Shown here: positions 50,460-58,962 of the stretch, piece by piece
How positions within the stretch are numbered: the first letter of the stretch is position 1
Layout: the number at the start of each line of letters is the position of its first letter
NCBI RefSeq assembly: GCF_000718135.1
Contig: NZ_JOEM01000003.1
Location: 186,001 to 250,000 of the forward strand
Length of the DNA: 64,000 nucleotides
From: Streptomyces cyaneofuscatus
GTDB lineage: Bacteria > Actinomycetota > Actinomycetes > Streptomycetales > Streptomycetaceae
Direction: 5' to 3'
Made by a program: the position numbers and the translations under genes
The notes under the pieces: model-generated
What the model saw: the letters and a program-made list of their open reading frames with translations, nothing else
Database searches by the model: none
Told to the model about the DNA's origin: nothing

Positions 50460-50560
50460 CGTACGGCACACGCTTCCTTGCACGGCACTTCTGCTCGTAC
50501 GGCACACGCTTCCTTGCACGGCACCTCTGCTCCTACAGCACACGCTTCTCGTACGGCACC
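50460..50560. repeat. 36-bp tandem repeat, non-coding
   Basis: Two almost identical 36-bp units (50460-50495 and 50496-50531, starting CGTACGGCACACGCTTCC) are followed by a decayed third. A shorter repeat of CGCACGGAAA with GGCCCCGG neighbours follows to about 50605. No gene is supported from 50375 to 50653. Confidence 0.75.
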
Positions 50561-50653
50561 GGCCCCGGACGCACGGAAAGGCCCCGGCGCACGGAAAAGG
50601 CCCCCGGCCGGTGTGAACCGGACAGGGGCCCCGGGGTGCGGTGGGCGCCGGGA

Positions 50654-51025
50654 TCAGGGGGGCGGGGCCGGGGAGTCGCCTTCCGGGGCCGTGTGGTGGG
50701 GGGCGGCGGTGGTGGTGCGGGTCGCGGACGCCGGGTCGGCCGACAGGTGGCGGGTGGCCGGGGAGGAGCCGTGGGCCTCGGCCCGGATGCGCTGCTTCAT
50801 CGTGGGCGGCAGGGCCCGGTCACGCGGAAGGGTCCATCGGACCGAGGGGGCGAGTGGAGTTGCCGCCGTGGCACCCGTGTGCTCCTGGGTCGTGGCGCTC
50901 GGCTGCGCGGCGTTCGTGGCGTTCGCGGCGCTCGCCGTGGCGGTGGCGAGGCCCAGCGACGCCAGCAGGGCGAAGAAGGCGGTGATGAAGGCGGTCCAGA
51001 TGCTCTTGGGCTGGAAGGTGCTCAT
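50654..51025 (-). CDS. Small secreted or membrane-anchored protein of unknown function
   Basis: The 123-residue product has a hydrophobic N-terminal segment (IWTAFITAFFALLASLGLATA) that could be a signal peptide or anchor, then an Ala/Thr/Pro-rich exterior. GAGGGG precedes the ATG at 51025. No catalytic motif is visible. A DUF6344-type assignment is possible from memory but unchecked. Confidence 0.7.
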   Translation of the reverse strand: MSTFQPKSIWTAFITAFFALLASLGLATATASAANATNAAQPSATTQEHTGATAATPLAPSVRWTLPRDRALPPTMKQRIRAEAHGSSPATRHLSADPASATRTTTAAPHHTAPEGDSPAPPP

Positions 51026-51266
51026 GGCCCCTCGCTTTCGGGTGGTCCGGTTGCTGACTTCTCCGATCATGTGGATCCGGGCCGCGATTTCGGGGAGCGA
51101 CGCCCGCAGTGCGCCGATCTTCGGATTAACACCACTCGTATGGTGCAACCGGGGCTGACGGACCGTCCGGAACGCGTCACGGGGCTCGGCGGGGGCCTCG
51201 TCGGGGTGCCGGGGACGGGCTGCTTTTGGGTTCCAGGCAGGTCACCGATCGGTATCGGCCGGTGTG

Positions 51267-51272
51267 TATAGT
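51267..51272 (+). promoter_or_regulatory. Possible -10 element of the DLW-39 gene
   Basis: TATAGT lies 45 bp before the start of the gene; the matching -35 is weak. The rest of 51026-51316 shows no gene. Confidence 0.35.
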
Positions 51273-51316
51273 CGGCGGCAGAAGGCCCCTATTCCAAGGA
51301 AAGACGAGGTCGCGCG

Positions 51317-51451
51317 GTGAAGAAGCTTCTCCTGGTCGCACTGGCTGCCATCGGCGGGCTCCTCGTGTACCGCCAGATCCAGGCGGATCGCGCCGAGCAG
51401 GATCTGTGGACGGAGGCAACCGACTCCGTGCCCGCAGGTTCGGGTGTGTGA
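51317..51451 (+). CDS. DLW-39 family small protein
   Basis: A 44-residue protein, KKLLLVALAAIGGLLVYRQI followed by QADRAEQDLWTEATD. It has one membrane helix and the DLW motif near residues 29-31 that names the family. Too short for most gene lists, but GAGG precedes the GTG at 51317 and a hairpin follows. Function is unknown. Confidence 0.85.
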   Translation: MKKLLLVALAAIGGLLVYRQIQADRAEQDLWTEATDSVPAGSGV

Positions 51452-51471
51452 GACGGCACAGTCTGTTACGG

Positions 51472-51498
51472 GCCCCGGTCGCTGAGCGGCCGGGGCTT
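51472..51498 (+). terminator. Terminator after the DLW-39 gene
   Basis: GCCCCGG (51472-51478) pairs with CCGGGGC near 51490-51496 and is followed by TT; the loop holds an inner CGCT/AGCG pairing. Confidence 0.65.
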
Positions 51499-51606
51499 CG
51501 TGCTGTCCGGGCCCCGGGTGTCGCCCGTGCTGACGGGTGAGGGCCGTGATGCGTTTCTCTTGAATTCACCTGAGCAAATCAGTAACTTGCTTAAGCAAAG
51601 AATCTG

Positions 51607-51804
51607 ATGGGGTGTGCCGCGGCAGGAACGCGGACAAGAAGGGCAATCCGGCTGTGGCCGGAGACAGCAGCGGTGTGGGCGGGGCAGGATGGACCGGCAA
51701 TTGCGGTCGCTGCCGGAGCGGGCGCCCTGGTGATCACGGCCGGGGGAGCCCTCTTCGTACGCAGCCGTCGCAGGGCGGCCATGCGGACGACGAGGGGGAA
51801 GCGC
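51607..51804 (+). other. In-frame hydrophobic leader or gene remnant upstream of the surface protein
   Basis: The frame of the next gene stays open back to 51607 and would encode a membrane segment (PAIAVAAGAGALVITAGGAL) followed by VRSRRRA, the pattern of a C-terminal anchor. It has no good start site. It may be the end of a decayed upstream surface-protein gene. The palindrome TTGCTTAAGCAA (51587-51598) lies just before it. Confidence 0.35.
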
Positions 51805-53154
51805 GTGAAGAGGCAGCGCAACAGGGGGCGGGCGACGCTGGCGGCTCTCGCCGCGATGTGCGCCGTGGCGGCGCTGCCGGGACAGGCGTACGCGGACGGC
51901 CCGCCGGCGTACGGCTTCGACCCCGGCGCGAAGAACGTGCAGGGCGCGGTGCGCAACGCCGAGGCCTCGGTCCTGCAGCCGGGGGCCGTGTACCGCAGCT
52001 CGATCGAGCCGGGCGAGCAGCTCTACTACCGGGTGAAGCTCGACAGCCTCACCGACGCCTATGTCTCGGCGGTCGCCGTGCCGAAGAGCGGCGGCTCGGT
52101 GGCGTACGGGGACGGGATCACCGTCAGCATCCGGGACCTCAACGACTCGCGGTGCAGCTCCAACCAGACCACCTTCGGCTCGGGCGAGACACCGCGGCCG
52201 ATCGCCGCGTACGCGCACCGGACCGTCGGCAAGGGGTCGAGCACCACCTGCAAGGAGGCCGGGACGTACGACGTCCTCGTCGAGCGCGAGAGCAAGCCCA
52301 CCTCCAGCCCCGAGGCCTGGAACCTGGAGCTGAGGTTCGTCGAGGAGCCCGCGCTGAAGAGCGGCGGGCCCACGGAGACGACCGCGCCGAAGGACTGGCC
52401 CTCGGCCACGCCCGCCCCCCTGGACGTCGAGGCGCAGAAGCGTACGGGCGGCAGCAGTTACTACGACGCCACCAGCCTGACGACCGGCGAGTGGATCGAC
52501 GAGATCGCCCCGGGCCAGACCCGCTTCTACCGGGTGCCGGTGGACTGGGGGCAGCAGATCTACGCCTCCGCCGTGCTCAGCAACACCACGGCCGACTCGA
52601 CGGAGTTCATCGGCAACGCCCTCACCCTCTCGCTCGACAACCCCGCCCAGGGGCACATCACGGACACCTCCCTCTCCTACTCCGGCAAGTCCGCGACCAC
52701 GGCGCTGAAGCCGCTGCCGCCGGTCGCGTACCGCAACCGGTACGACTACAGCTCCCAGGTCAGCACCCTGCGTTTCGCGGGCTGGTACTACCTGTCGGTG
52801 ACGCTCAGCCCGAAGGTCGCCGAGAGCTACGGCAAGGACCCGATCGCGCTGACGATGTCGGTCCAGGTGAAGAACGAGGCCGGTGCGTCGCCGTACGACG
52901 GTGACCCCGGGATCTTCGCGGTGACCGAGAAGGACAAGGAGCTGGCCCAGAGCGGCGACAGCGCTCCGAAGGCCGCGAAGAGCGCGACGATGCAGGTCGT
53001 CGCGGCGGGAGCGCTCGGGACGGGCGCCGTGCTGGTGCTCGGCCTCGGCGCCTGGACGCTGCTGGCCCGCCGCCGCGCGGCCGCCGCCGGCGGACCCGGC
53101 CAGGTCCACGAGCAGCAACCGCCGTTCGGGGGGCCGCCGCAGCAGGGCTGGTGA
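51805..53154 (+). CDS. Secreted, C-terminally anchored surface protein of unknown function
   Basis: The 449-residue product has a signal peptide (RATLAALAAMCAVAALPGQAYADG, cleavage after AYA), an extracellular part with two similar sections starting QPGAVYRSSIEPGEQLYYRVKL and APGQTRFYRVPVDWGQQIY, and a membrane helix (VVAAGALGTGAVLVLGLGAW) followed by RRRAAA. The two sections look like beta domains of the secreted-peptidase C-terminal type. GGGGGA precedes the GTG at 51805. It converges with the kinase gene after 9 bp. Confidence 0.75.
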   Translation: MKRQRNRGRATLAALAAMCAVAALPGQAYADGPPAYGFDPGAKNVQGAVRNAEASVLQPGAVYRSSIEPGEQLYYRVKLDSLTDAYVSAVAVPKSGGSVAYGDGITVSIRDLNDSRCSSNQTTFGSGETPRPIAAYAHRTVGKGSSTTCKEAGTYDVLVERESKPTSSPEAWNLELRFVEEPALKSGGPTETTAPKDWPSATPAPLDVEAQKRTGGSSYYDATSLTTGEWIDEIAPGQTRFYRVPVDWGQQIYASAVLSNTTADSTEFIGNALTLSLDNPAQGHITDTSLSYSGKSATTALKPLPPVAYRNRYDYSSQVSTLRFAGWYYLSVTLSPKVAESYGKDPIALTMSVQVKNEAGASPYDGDPGIFAVTEKDKELAQSGDSAPKAAKSATMQVVAAGALGTGAVLVLGLGAWTLLARRRAAAAGGPGQVHEQQPPFGGPPQQGW

Positions 53155-53163
53155 CGGCCGCCC

Positions 53164-54540
53164 TTACATCTGGGTGAGCGCCCAGATGCCGACCGCGAAG
53201 CAGATCAGCGCCACCACCAGTACCGGGACCGCCACCTTCGGGGGCGGACCCGGCCGCGTCTGCCGTACGGGAACGGGGGCGGCGGCAGGGGAGGCCGCGG
53301 GGGCGTGGGCGGCGAAGGAGTGGTGTTGTGGCTGGTGGTGCTGCTGGGCCGTGTAGGGGCGGGTGGCCGAGGCGTCGTACGGTACGCCGGAGGTCGGCGC
53401 CTGGGAGGGGTCCGGGGCTCCGACGGCGTACGGCGATGGCGACGGGGCGGCGGGCTGGGCGGGCAGCGGGGCCGGGGGCGGGGGTGGCGTGGCGATGGGC
53501 GCGGACGCTGACGTGGGCTGGTGGAACTGGGGCTGCTGCGGCTGCTGTTGAGGCTGCTGTTGTGGCGGGGGCGCCAGGTGGAAGCTGCCGGTCTCCGACA
53601 TGGAGACGGGCGGGGGCGGCGATACGGGCGGCTGCGGTGCCCCGGATGGCTGAGGCGCCTTCACGGGGCCGTCGGGGCCGAACCCCGCGGGCAGTGGCCC
53701 GATCTGGTCGAACACCTCCACCGGCTCGTCGTCCGGACCGGGTTCGGGCAGCATCTCGACCGCCGCGGCCAGGGCCTTGCGCGCACCCGTCGCCGTACGG
53801 AACCGGGCCTGCGGGTCCGGCTGGAGCAGCCCGGCGAGCACCTGCCAGAGCGGCTCGGGGATGCCGTCGGGGGCGCCCGGGGTGCCGTGGGCGGCGAAGT
53901 GCTCGACCAGCGCCTGGGAGTCGGGCTTCTTGCCCTGGAGGAGGTAGAGGGCGACCAGGCCGACCGCGAAGAGGTCCGCGGGGAAGTCGGGCTCGGCGCC
54001 CATCATCTGCTCGGGGGCGAAGTAACCGGGCGTGCCGACCACGTAGTTGGTCTCGGTCAGCCGGGGCTCGCCCTTGCGCATCGAGATGCCGAAGTCGGAG
54101 AGGCGCAGATGGGGGCGGCCCGTTCCGGTCGCCTCCATCAGGATGTTGGCCGGCTTGATGTCCCGGTGGACCACCCCTTCGGCGTGCACCGTGGAGAGGC
54201 CGGAGAGCAGCTGGTCCAGGAGCAGGCAGACGAAGCGCGGGGGCAACGGGCCGTAGTCGCCTATGACATGGGCGAGCGAGCCGCCGCTCACCAGGTCCAT
54301 GGTGAACAGGACTTTGTCGTCGTCGGCGGCCCAGCTGGCCGGGGCGAGGACATGCGGGTGCTCGATGCGCAGAGCCTGCTCGCGGACGAAGCGCAGCAGC
54401 GTGTGCGCGTCGCTCTGCTGCAGGACCTTGGCCGCGACGTACCTGCGGCGCCGTTGGTCCCAGGCTCGCCAGACGGCGCCGACCCCACCACGTCCGATCG
54501 GATCGATCAGCTCGTACCGACCAGCGAAGACCTCACCCAT
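53164..54540 (-). CDS. Membrane Ser/Thr protein kinase
   Basis: The 458-residue protein has a complete kinase domain: glycine loop GRGGVGAVW, K38 (VAAKVL), catalytic loop HRDIKPAN with D127 and N132, and DFG at 149-151, followed by the APE loop GTPGYFAPEQ. The region after residue 270 is a Pro/Gln/Ala-rich linker ending in a C-terminal membrane helix (VAVPVLVVALICFAVGIWAL), so the kinase faces the cytoplasm with almost no exterior sensor. The ATG at 54540 lacks a strong ribosome site. Confidence 0.92.
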   Translation of the reverse strand: MGEVFAGRYELIDPIGRGGVGAVWRAWDQRRRRYVAAKVLQQSDAHTLLRFVREQALRIEHPHVLAPASWAADDDKVLFTMDLVSGGSLAHVIGDYGPLPPRFVCLLLDQLLSGLSTVHAEGVVHRDIKPANILMEATGTGRPHLRLSDFGISMRKGEPRLTETNYVVGTPGYFAPEQMMGAEPDFPADLFAVGLVALYLLQGKKPDSQALVEHFAAHGTPGAPDGIPEPLWQVLAGLLQPDPQARFRTATGARKALAAAVEMLPEPGPDDEPVEVFDQIGPLPAGFGPDGPVKAPQPSGAPQPPVSPPPPVSMSETGSFHLAPPPQQQPQQQPQQPQFHQPTSASAPIATPPPPPAPLPAQPAAPSPSPYAVGAPDPSQAPTSGVPYDASATRPYTAQQHHQPQHHSFAAHAPAASPAAAPVPVRQTRPGPPPKVAVPVLVVALICFAVGIWALTQM

Positions 54541-54666
54541 TGCGCTGTGCCCGCTCCCAGTTCCTGTTGTCGCCGCGGCTCTGCGGGGACCAGGGACCCC
54601 GGCTGTGCGAGGCCCTGGCTCCGTCGTCGTACGTCCGTACGGTCCTGCCGTCGTGGTCTCGAGCCG

Positions 54667-55215
54667 CTAGCTCTGGTGTCCCTCGTAGTGCGCGACCGCG
54701 TCCGCGGTGCGGCCGGCTCCGTACACCCGGAGGAACTCTGCCAGTTCCGGGTGGGTCGGGGCGAGGGCGTCGGCGGCATCGATGATGTCGCCGGCCGCCG
54801 ATACCGACCTCAGCAGGGACTGGATCTCGCGCACCACGCGGCGGACGGTGGGGGCGCCGCCGGTCGACGCGGTCTGGCCGGTGCCGGTCAGGACGGACCC
54901 GCCCTGCGATTTCTTGATCTCTTCCATCCGGTCGGTGGCCTCGCCCGCGCTGACGCTGCCGTCCGCGACCTGGCTCGACAGCTCCTGAAGTGCCTGGACG
55001 CGCTGGACGACCGCCGGGTTCCCGATCTTGGCCCGCTGGCCGCTCATCAGCTGGGAGAGCATCGGGGCGGACAGCCCGAGAACCGCGGCAAGCCGTGCCT
55101 GGTTCAGGCCGAGATCGTCGATCAGCCGACGGAAGAGTGCCCCCAGCGGCTCCCCGTACCAACTGCGCTGAAGCTCTCTGGCTCTTGCCGTCGCCTCTTG
55201 CTGCGCTGCGTCCAT
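54667..55215 (-). CDS. XRE-type helix-turn-helix DNA-binding protein
   Basis: The 182-residue product has an XRE-like HTH at about residues 35-62 (NQARLAAVLGLSAPMLSQLMSGQRAK). The rest is helical and polar, with no known sensor. It lies 126 bp upstream of the kinase gene on the same strand, so it may be the kinase's target or only cotranscribed. Confidence 0.8.
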   Translation of the reverse strand: MDAAQQEATARARELQRSWYGEPLGALFRRLIDDLGLNQARLAAVLGLSAPMLSQLMSGQRAKIGNPAVVQRVQALQELSSQVADGSVSAGEATDRMEEIKKSQGGSVLTGTGQTASTGGAPTVRRVVREIQSLLRSVSAAGDIIDAADALAPTHPELAEFLRVYGAGRTADAVAHYEGHQS

Positions 55216-55303
55216 TGCGTCTCCCCTTCGCTGCGGCTTCGCTGCTGCGAACCTCGTCGAGCATCTTACGGAGCGTGGTCGTCCACCGGGAGTCCCTATC
55301 CTT

Positions 55304-55334
55304 TTGCAAGATGGGGTGGAGCACCCGGTACTCT
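55304..55334 (+). promoter_or_regulatory. Possible promoter of tRNA-Ala
   Basis: TTGCAA (55304-55309) and TACTCT (55329-55334) are 19 bp apart, 61 bp upstream of the tRNA. Confidence 0.45.
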
Positions 55335-55395
55335 TGTCCCGGATGGTTGCCGTGGCACGGACGTGTTTCGGCGTTGTCCTTGTTTGCCGTGTTTC

Positions 55396-55468
55396 GGGGC
55401 CTTAGCTCAGTTGGTAGAGCGCTGCCTTTGCAAGGCAGATGTCAGGAGTTCGAATCTCCTAGGCTCCA
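55396..55468 (+). tRNA. tRNA-Ala (TGC)
   Basis: Acceptor GGGGCCT pairs with AGGCTCC (one G-T pair), D-loop AGCTCAGTTGGTAGAGC, T-arm GAGTTCGAATCTC. The anticodon loop TTTGCAA puts TGC at 55429-55431. CCA is not encoded. Confidence 0.97.
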
Positions 55469-55475
55469 CATCGAT

Positions 55476-55517
55476 GAACACCCCCTGACCGACGGAAACG
55501 TCGGCCAGGGGGTGTTC
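55476..55517 (+). terminator. Terminator after tRNA-Ala
   Basis: GAACACCCCCTG and CCGACG pair with their complements, broken by one A/C mismatch, around a GAAA tetraloop. Confidence 0.85.
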
Positions 55518-55626
55518 TGCGTCGCTCCGGCCGTCGCGGTGACGTCGCTGAGCAGAAGCAAAGCGGCCGGGACTGTGCTCGTCTGCCGGGCGGTGTCCTC
55601 CACCGCATGCCGTCTGACCAGCGGTG

Positions 55627-56139
55627 TCATCCGGAGGGCGTCGGAGGCCGCACGTCGTCGAGGTTGATGCACTTCGTGTACGTCTTCACGGGCTCGACCA
55701 GGGCGGACAGGTCGACCAGGACGTCGTCCACGGCGGCCACGTCGTCGGAGACCACGACCTCCACGGCCGGGTCGCGGCCGTAGGTGACGACCACCTTCCC
55801 GCCGTCCTTCGACCGGTCCTCGCGGAAGACCCAGTCCACGCCGTCGACGGTCGCGCACGGGTCGAGGGTCGGTACGGGCAGCTCGACGCCGCAGCGCAGC
55901 ACGATCGCGTTCTCGCCCCAGACCGCGACGCCCGGGCGGTCGGTGAAGGCCAGGTCCTGGCCGCCGAGGCGGTCCGGGTAGCGGTCGGCGAGCTGCTTGC
56001 AGGCGGCGTCCCCGGCGTGCGGTGCGGCGGTGACGCCTTCGCCCGGCGAGTCCGCGCCGCACGACACCAGGACACCGGCGGCCAGTACGGAGGCCGCCGC
56101 GGCGAGTACGGCCCTCCGCGGCCGGGGGATGCGCACCAC
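55627..56139 (-). CDS. DUF3515 lipoprotein
   Basis: The 170-residue product starts with a twin-basic signal and lipobox L-V-S-C-G (VLAAGVLVSCG), so it is secreted and lipidated at C27. The exterior has DAACKQLADRYPDRLGGQD and two later cysteine-containing stretches, as in DUF3515 proteins of Streptomyces. Two adjacent GTG codons begin the gene; the first follows AAAGG. Function is unknown. Confidence 0.85.
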   Translation of the reverse strand: MVRIPRPRRAVLAAAASVLAAGVLVSCGADSPGEGVTAAPHAGDAACKQLADRYPDRLGGQDLAFTDRPGVAVWGENAIVLRCGVELPVPTLDPCATVDGVDWVFREDRSKDGGKVVVTYGRDPAVEVVVSDDVAAVDDVLVDLSALVEPVKTYTKCINLDDVRPPTPSG

Positions 56140-56290
56140 AGGAAGGACCTTTCGTGAGGGCGGGGACGACCGGCGGAAGCTACGCCCGCACCGGCCCCTC
56201 GCGGCTCAGTGTGTCACCCGGCCCTCGGCAGGCTGTGGGCGAGGGGCGGTGACCGCCCGGTGTGCTCGGGGGCCTCGCCGGAGGCACGAC

Positions 56291-56345
56291 GAGAACGCCG
56301 GTCCCCCGCGGGGCCGGTGAAGGCCTGCGGGGGACCGGCGTTCTC
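56291..56345 (-). terminator. Terminator after the DUF5324 gene
   Basis: GAGAACGCCGGTCCCCCGC (56291-56309) pairs exactly with 56327-56345. Confidence 0.85.
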
Positions 56346-56377
56346 TTCTTTTACGTGCCGTTACGGCGGCGGCGCCC

Positions 56378-57094
56378 TCAGGGGCGGTCGTCGAGGCCCG
56401 GGGTGTCCCCGTTCGCCTCGGCCTCGGCCTGCTTGGCCTTGACCTCCGGGTCGAGCACGGCCTGGCCGCTGCCGTCGACCGAGCTCAGCGGCGAACGGTC
56501 GTCGCCCACCTCGGTGGCGACGGGCGGCTCGACCAGCCAGTCCGGGTTGGCCTGCTTGTCCCACCAGCGCCAGGCGGCATAGGCGCCGCCGGCGACGATG
56601 CCCAGCACCAGGAGCCCCTTGGTCGCCCGGCCGGCCCTGGCCCGCCGCTCGTGCTTGCGGGCCAGCTTCTGGATCTCCTTGGCCGTGACGTTGCTCCGCA
56701 GTGCGGCCAGCGCGGCGGCGCTGCGGGCGGTCGCCTGCTCGGCGACCGGCAGGGCCACCGCCCTGGCGTGCTCCACGCGCGGCGCGGTGTAGTCGGCGGC
56801 GGTCCGGGCGGCCTTCCGGGTCGAGTGCGCCGCACGCTGCGCGGCCTCGTCGACCTTCGGCGGCACATGTGTCAGGGCCTGTTCGAGACGCGGTGCGAGA
56901 TGGGACTCGTACTGGACGCGGGCCTGCTTGGCGGCCTTGGTCACCTTGGGCGCGAGCTGGACACGGGCCTCGTGCGCGTAATGTGCAGCCTGCTTCTTGG
57001 CCGTGTCGGCGTACGGCGCCACCACTTCCGCGGCGTGCTGCGCGCTGTCCCTGGCCGAGTCGGTTGCGGCGCGCACGCTGTCGATGCGGGTCAC
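56378..57094 (-). CDS. DUF5324 family membrane-associated protein
   Basis: The 238-residue product is an Ala/Lys-rich amphipathic helix over residues 1-150, broken by repeats such as DSARDSAQHAAEVVAPYADTAKKQAA, then a basic stretch (KHERRARAG), one membrane helix (GLLVLGIVAGGAYAAWRWW) and an acidic tail. GGAGGAGG precedes the GTG at 57094; the longer frame to 57217 is unlikely. The long helix suggests binding to membranes or partner proteins. The 279-bp gap to the divergent cyclophilin shows no gene. Confidence 0.82.
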   Translation of the reverse strand: MTRIDSVRAATDSARDSAQHAAEVVAPYADTAKKQAAHYAHEARVQLAPKVTKAAKQARVQYESHLAPRLEQALTHVPPKVDEAAQRAAHSTRKAARTAADYTAPRVEHARAVALPVAEQATARSAAALAALRSNVTAKEIQKLARKHERRARAGRATKGLLVLGIVAGGAYAAWRWWDKQANPDWLVEPPVATEVGDDRSPLSSVDGSGQAVLDPEVKAKQAEAEANGDTPGLDDRP

Positions 57095-57373
57095 GGGATC
57101 CTCCTCCTTGGTGGCGGGTAGGTACTCCGCCTTTCCGCCCCATGCGAAATCATGCCTGTTGCGGCCATGACCGGCACTCAGAACGGGCATCCGGGTCATG
57201 ATCGCTATTTCCGTCAAAACGGTTCAAGTCGGTAAAACAGTGCAAGTGAAGTGTGCCGACGACAATGCCATGGTTCAGCGGTTAACGCGCCGTTCTGCCA
57301 GGCATCCGGCCGTACATTTCCCGGTACGTGGGAGGATCGGCGGACGTCAGCGAAGGATTACGGAAGGCAGATC

Positions 57374-57901
57374 GTGGCCGAGGAGCTTTACGCCACCTTG
57401 AAGACCAGCCAGGGCGACATCGCGATCCGGCTTCTGCCGAACCACGCGCCCAAGACGGTCCGGAACTTCGTCGAGCTGGCCACCGGAGAGCGCGAGTGGA
57501 CCAACCCCGAGACCGGCGCGAAGTCCACGGACCGGCTCTACGACGGCACCGTCTTCCACCGGGTGATCAGCGGGTTCATGATCCAGGGCGGCGACCCGCT
57601 GGGCAACGGCACGGGCGGCCCGGGCTACAAGTTCCCCGACGAGTTCCACCCGGAGCTGGCCTTCACCAAGCCGTACCTGCTGGCCATGGCCAACGCGGGC
57701 CCGGGGACCAACGGCTCGCAGTTCTTCCTGACCGTCTCGCCGACCGCCTGGCTGACCGGCAAGCACACCATCTTCGGCGAGGTCGCCGACGAGGCGGGCC
57801 GCAAGGTCGTCGACGCCATCGCGGCCACTCCGACCAACCCCCGTACCGACCGCCCCGTGCAGGACGTGGTCATCGAGTCGGTCGTCGTCGAGACCCGCTG
57901 A
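57374..57901 (+). CDS. Cyclophilin-type peptidyl-prolyl cis-trans isomerase
   Basis: The 175-residue enzyme starts AEELYATLKTSQGDIAIRLL and contains the active-site region FHRVISGFMIQGGDP (Arg and Phe of cyclophilins), LAMANAGPGTNGSQFFLT and HTIFGEV. It speeds proline isomerisation in protein folding. No signal peptide, so cytoplasmic. GGAAGG precedes the GTG at 57374. Its neighbour rhomboid follows on the same strand after 116 bp. Confidence 0.95.
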   Translation: MAEELYATLKTSQGDIAIRLLPNHAPKTVRNFVELATGEREWTNPETGAKSTDRLYDGTVFHRVISGFMIQGGDPLGNGTGGPGYKFPDEFHPELAFTKPYLLAMANAGPGTNGSQFFLTVSPTAWLTGKHTIFGEVADEAGRKVVDAIAATPTNPRTDRPVQDVVIESVVVETR

Positions 57902-58017
57902 CGTCCCGCTCCGACGGGAACCAACCGCCCCGCCCGTCCGTACTGTTACATAGCGGACCAGCGGGGCGGCCGTGCGTGCGGTGCCCCGGGGTGAGACCGA
58001 GAGGCAGGCCAGGACCG

Positions 58018-58923
58018 ATGGACCAGCAGCCGCCGGCGGGCCGGGGCGTACCGGAGGGCGGGGAGGCCGTGCCGACGTGCTACCGGCACCCCGACCGGGA
58101 GACCGGGATCAGCTGCACGCGCTGCGAGCGGCCGATCTGCACCGAGTGCATGGTCAGCGCCTCCGTCGGCTTCCAGTGCCCCGACTGCGTACGCCAGGGC
58201 TCGGGCACCGGCCACCACCCGGCCGCGAGCATGCCCCGCACGCTGGCCGGCGGCACCGTGGCCGCCGACCCGCGGCTGGTCACCAAGATCCTGCTCGGCA
58301 TCAACCTCGCGGTCTTCGTTCTGGTCGCGGCCGCTCCGGAGTCCCTGCTCAACGATCTGGTGCTGCTCGGCCGGGCCTGGGACCCGACGCCGCCGCCGGG
58401 CTCGATCGAGGGCATCGCCGAGGGCCAGTGGTATCGCCTGGTGACCTCGATGTTCCTCCACCAGGAGGTGTGGCACATCGGGTTCAACATGCTGGGGCTG
58501 TGGTGGCTCGGCGGACCGCTGGAGGCCGCGCTCGGCCGTGTCCGCTATCTCGCGCTCTATCTGCTCTCCGGCCTCGCGGGCAGCGCCCTGACCTATCTGA
58601 TCGCCGCGCCGAACCAGCCGTCGCTCGGCGCCTCCGGTGCGATCTTCGGCCTGCTGGGCGCCACCGCGGTGCTGATGCGCCGGATGAACTACGACATGCG
58701 CCCGGTGCTGATCCTGCTGGCGCTGAACCTGGTCTTCACCTTCACCATGGGCGGGATCGCCTGGGAGGCGCATGTCGGCGGTCTCGTCGCGGGCGTCCTG
58801 ATCGCGACAGGGCTGGTGCACGCGCCGCGCGAGCACCGTACGGCTGTGCAGGCCGGGAGCTGTGCGCTGGTGCTGCTGGCGTCGGTGGCGATCATCGTTG
58901 CCCGCACGATGTCCCTGAGCTGA
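58018..58923 (+). CDS. Rhomboid family intramembrane protease with N-terminal zinc ribbon
   Basis: The 301-residue protein starts with a Cys-rich domain (CYRHPDRETGISCTRCERPI, C..C later CPDC) resembling a B-box zinc finger, then six or so membrane helices with the catalytic serine S206 in GASGAIFG and catalytic histidine H252 in HVGGLVAG. Rhomboids cut membrane proteins within the bilayer. The ATG at 58018 follows GAGGCAGG-like sequence. Substrate unknown. The N-terminal ribbon is common in actinobacterial rhomboids. Confidence 0.92.
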   Translation: MDQQPPAGRGVPEGGEAVPTCYRHPDRETGISCTRCERPICTECMVSASVGFQCPDCVRQGSGTGHHPAASMPRTLAGGTVAADPRLVTKILLGINLAVFVLVAAAPESLLNDLVLLGRAWDPTPPPGSIEGIAEGQWYRLVTSMFLHQEVWHIGFNMLGLWWLGGPLEAALGRVRYLALYLLSGLAGSALTYLIAAPNQPSLGASGAIFGLLGATAVLMRRMNYDMRPVLILLALNLVFTFTMGGIAWEAHVGGLVAGVLIATGLVHAPREHRTAVQAGSCALVLLASVAIIVARTMSLS

Positions 58924-58962
58924 GCGGTCTCAGGGGCCCTCTGCCCCCAGGGCAGACCTCAG

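Noticed and set aside
50460..50560. Possible CRISPR array
   Set aside because: Units are directly adjacent with no spacers of unrelated sequence, and no cas genes are present.
50385..51158. Plus-strand frame through the 36-bp repeats, coding a repeated HASLHGTS-type peptide
   Set aside because: The peptide repeat is a by-product of the DNA repeat, and the frame runs opposite to a supported gene on the minus strand.
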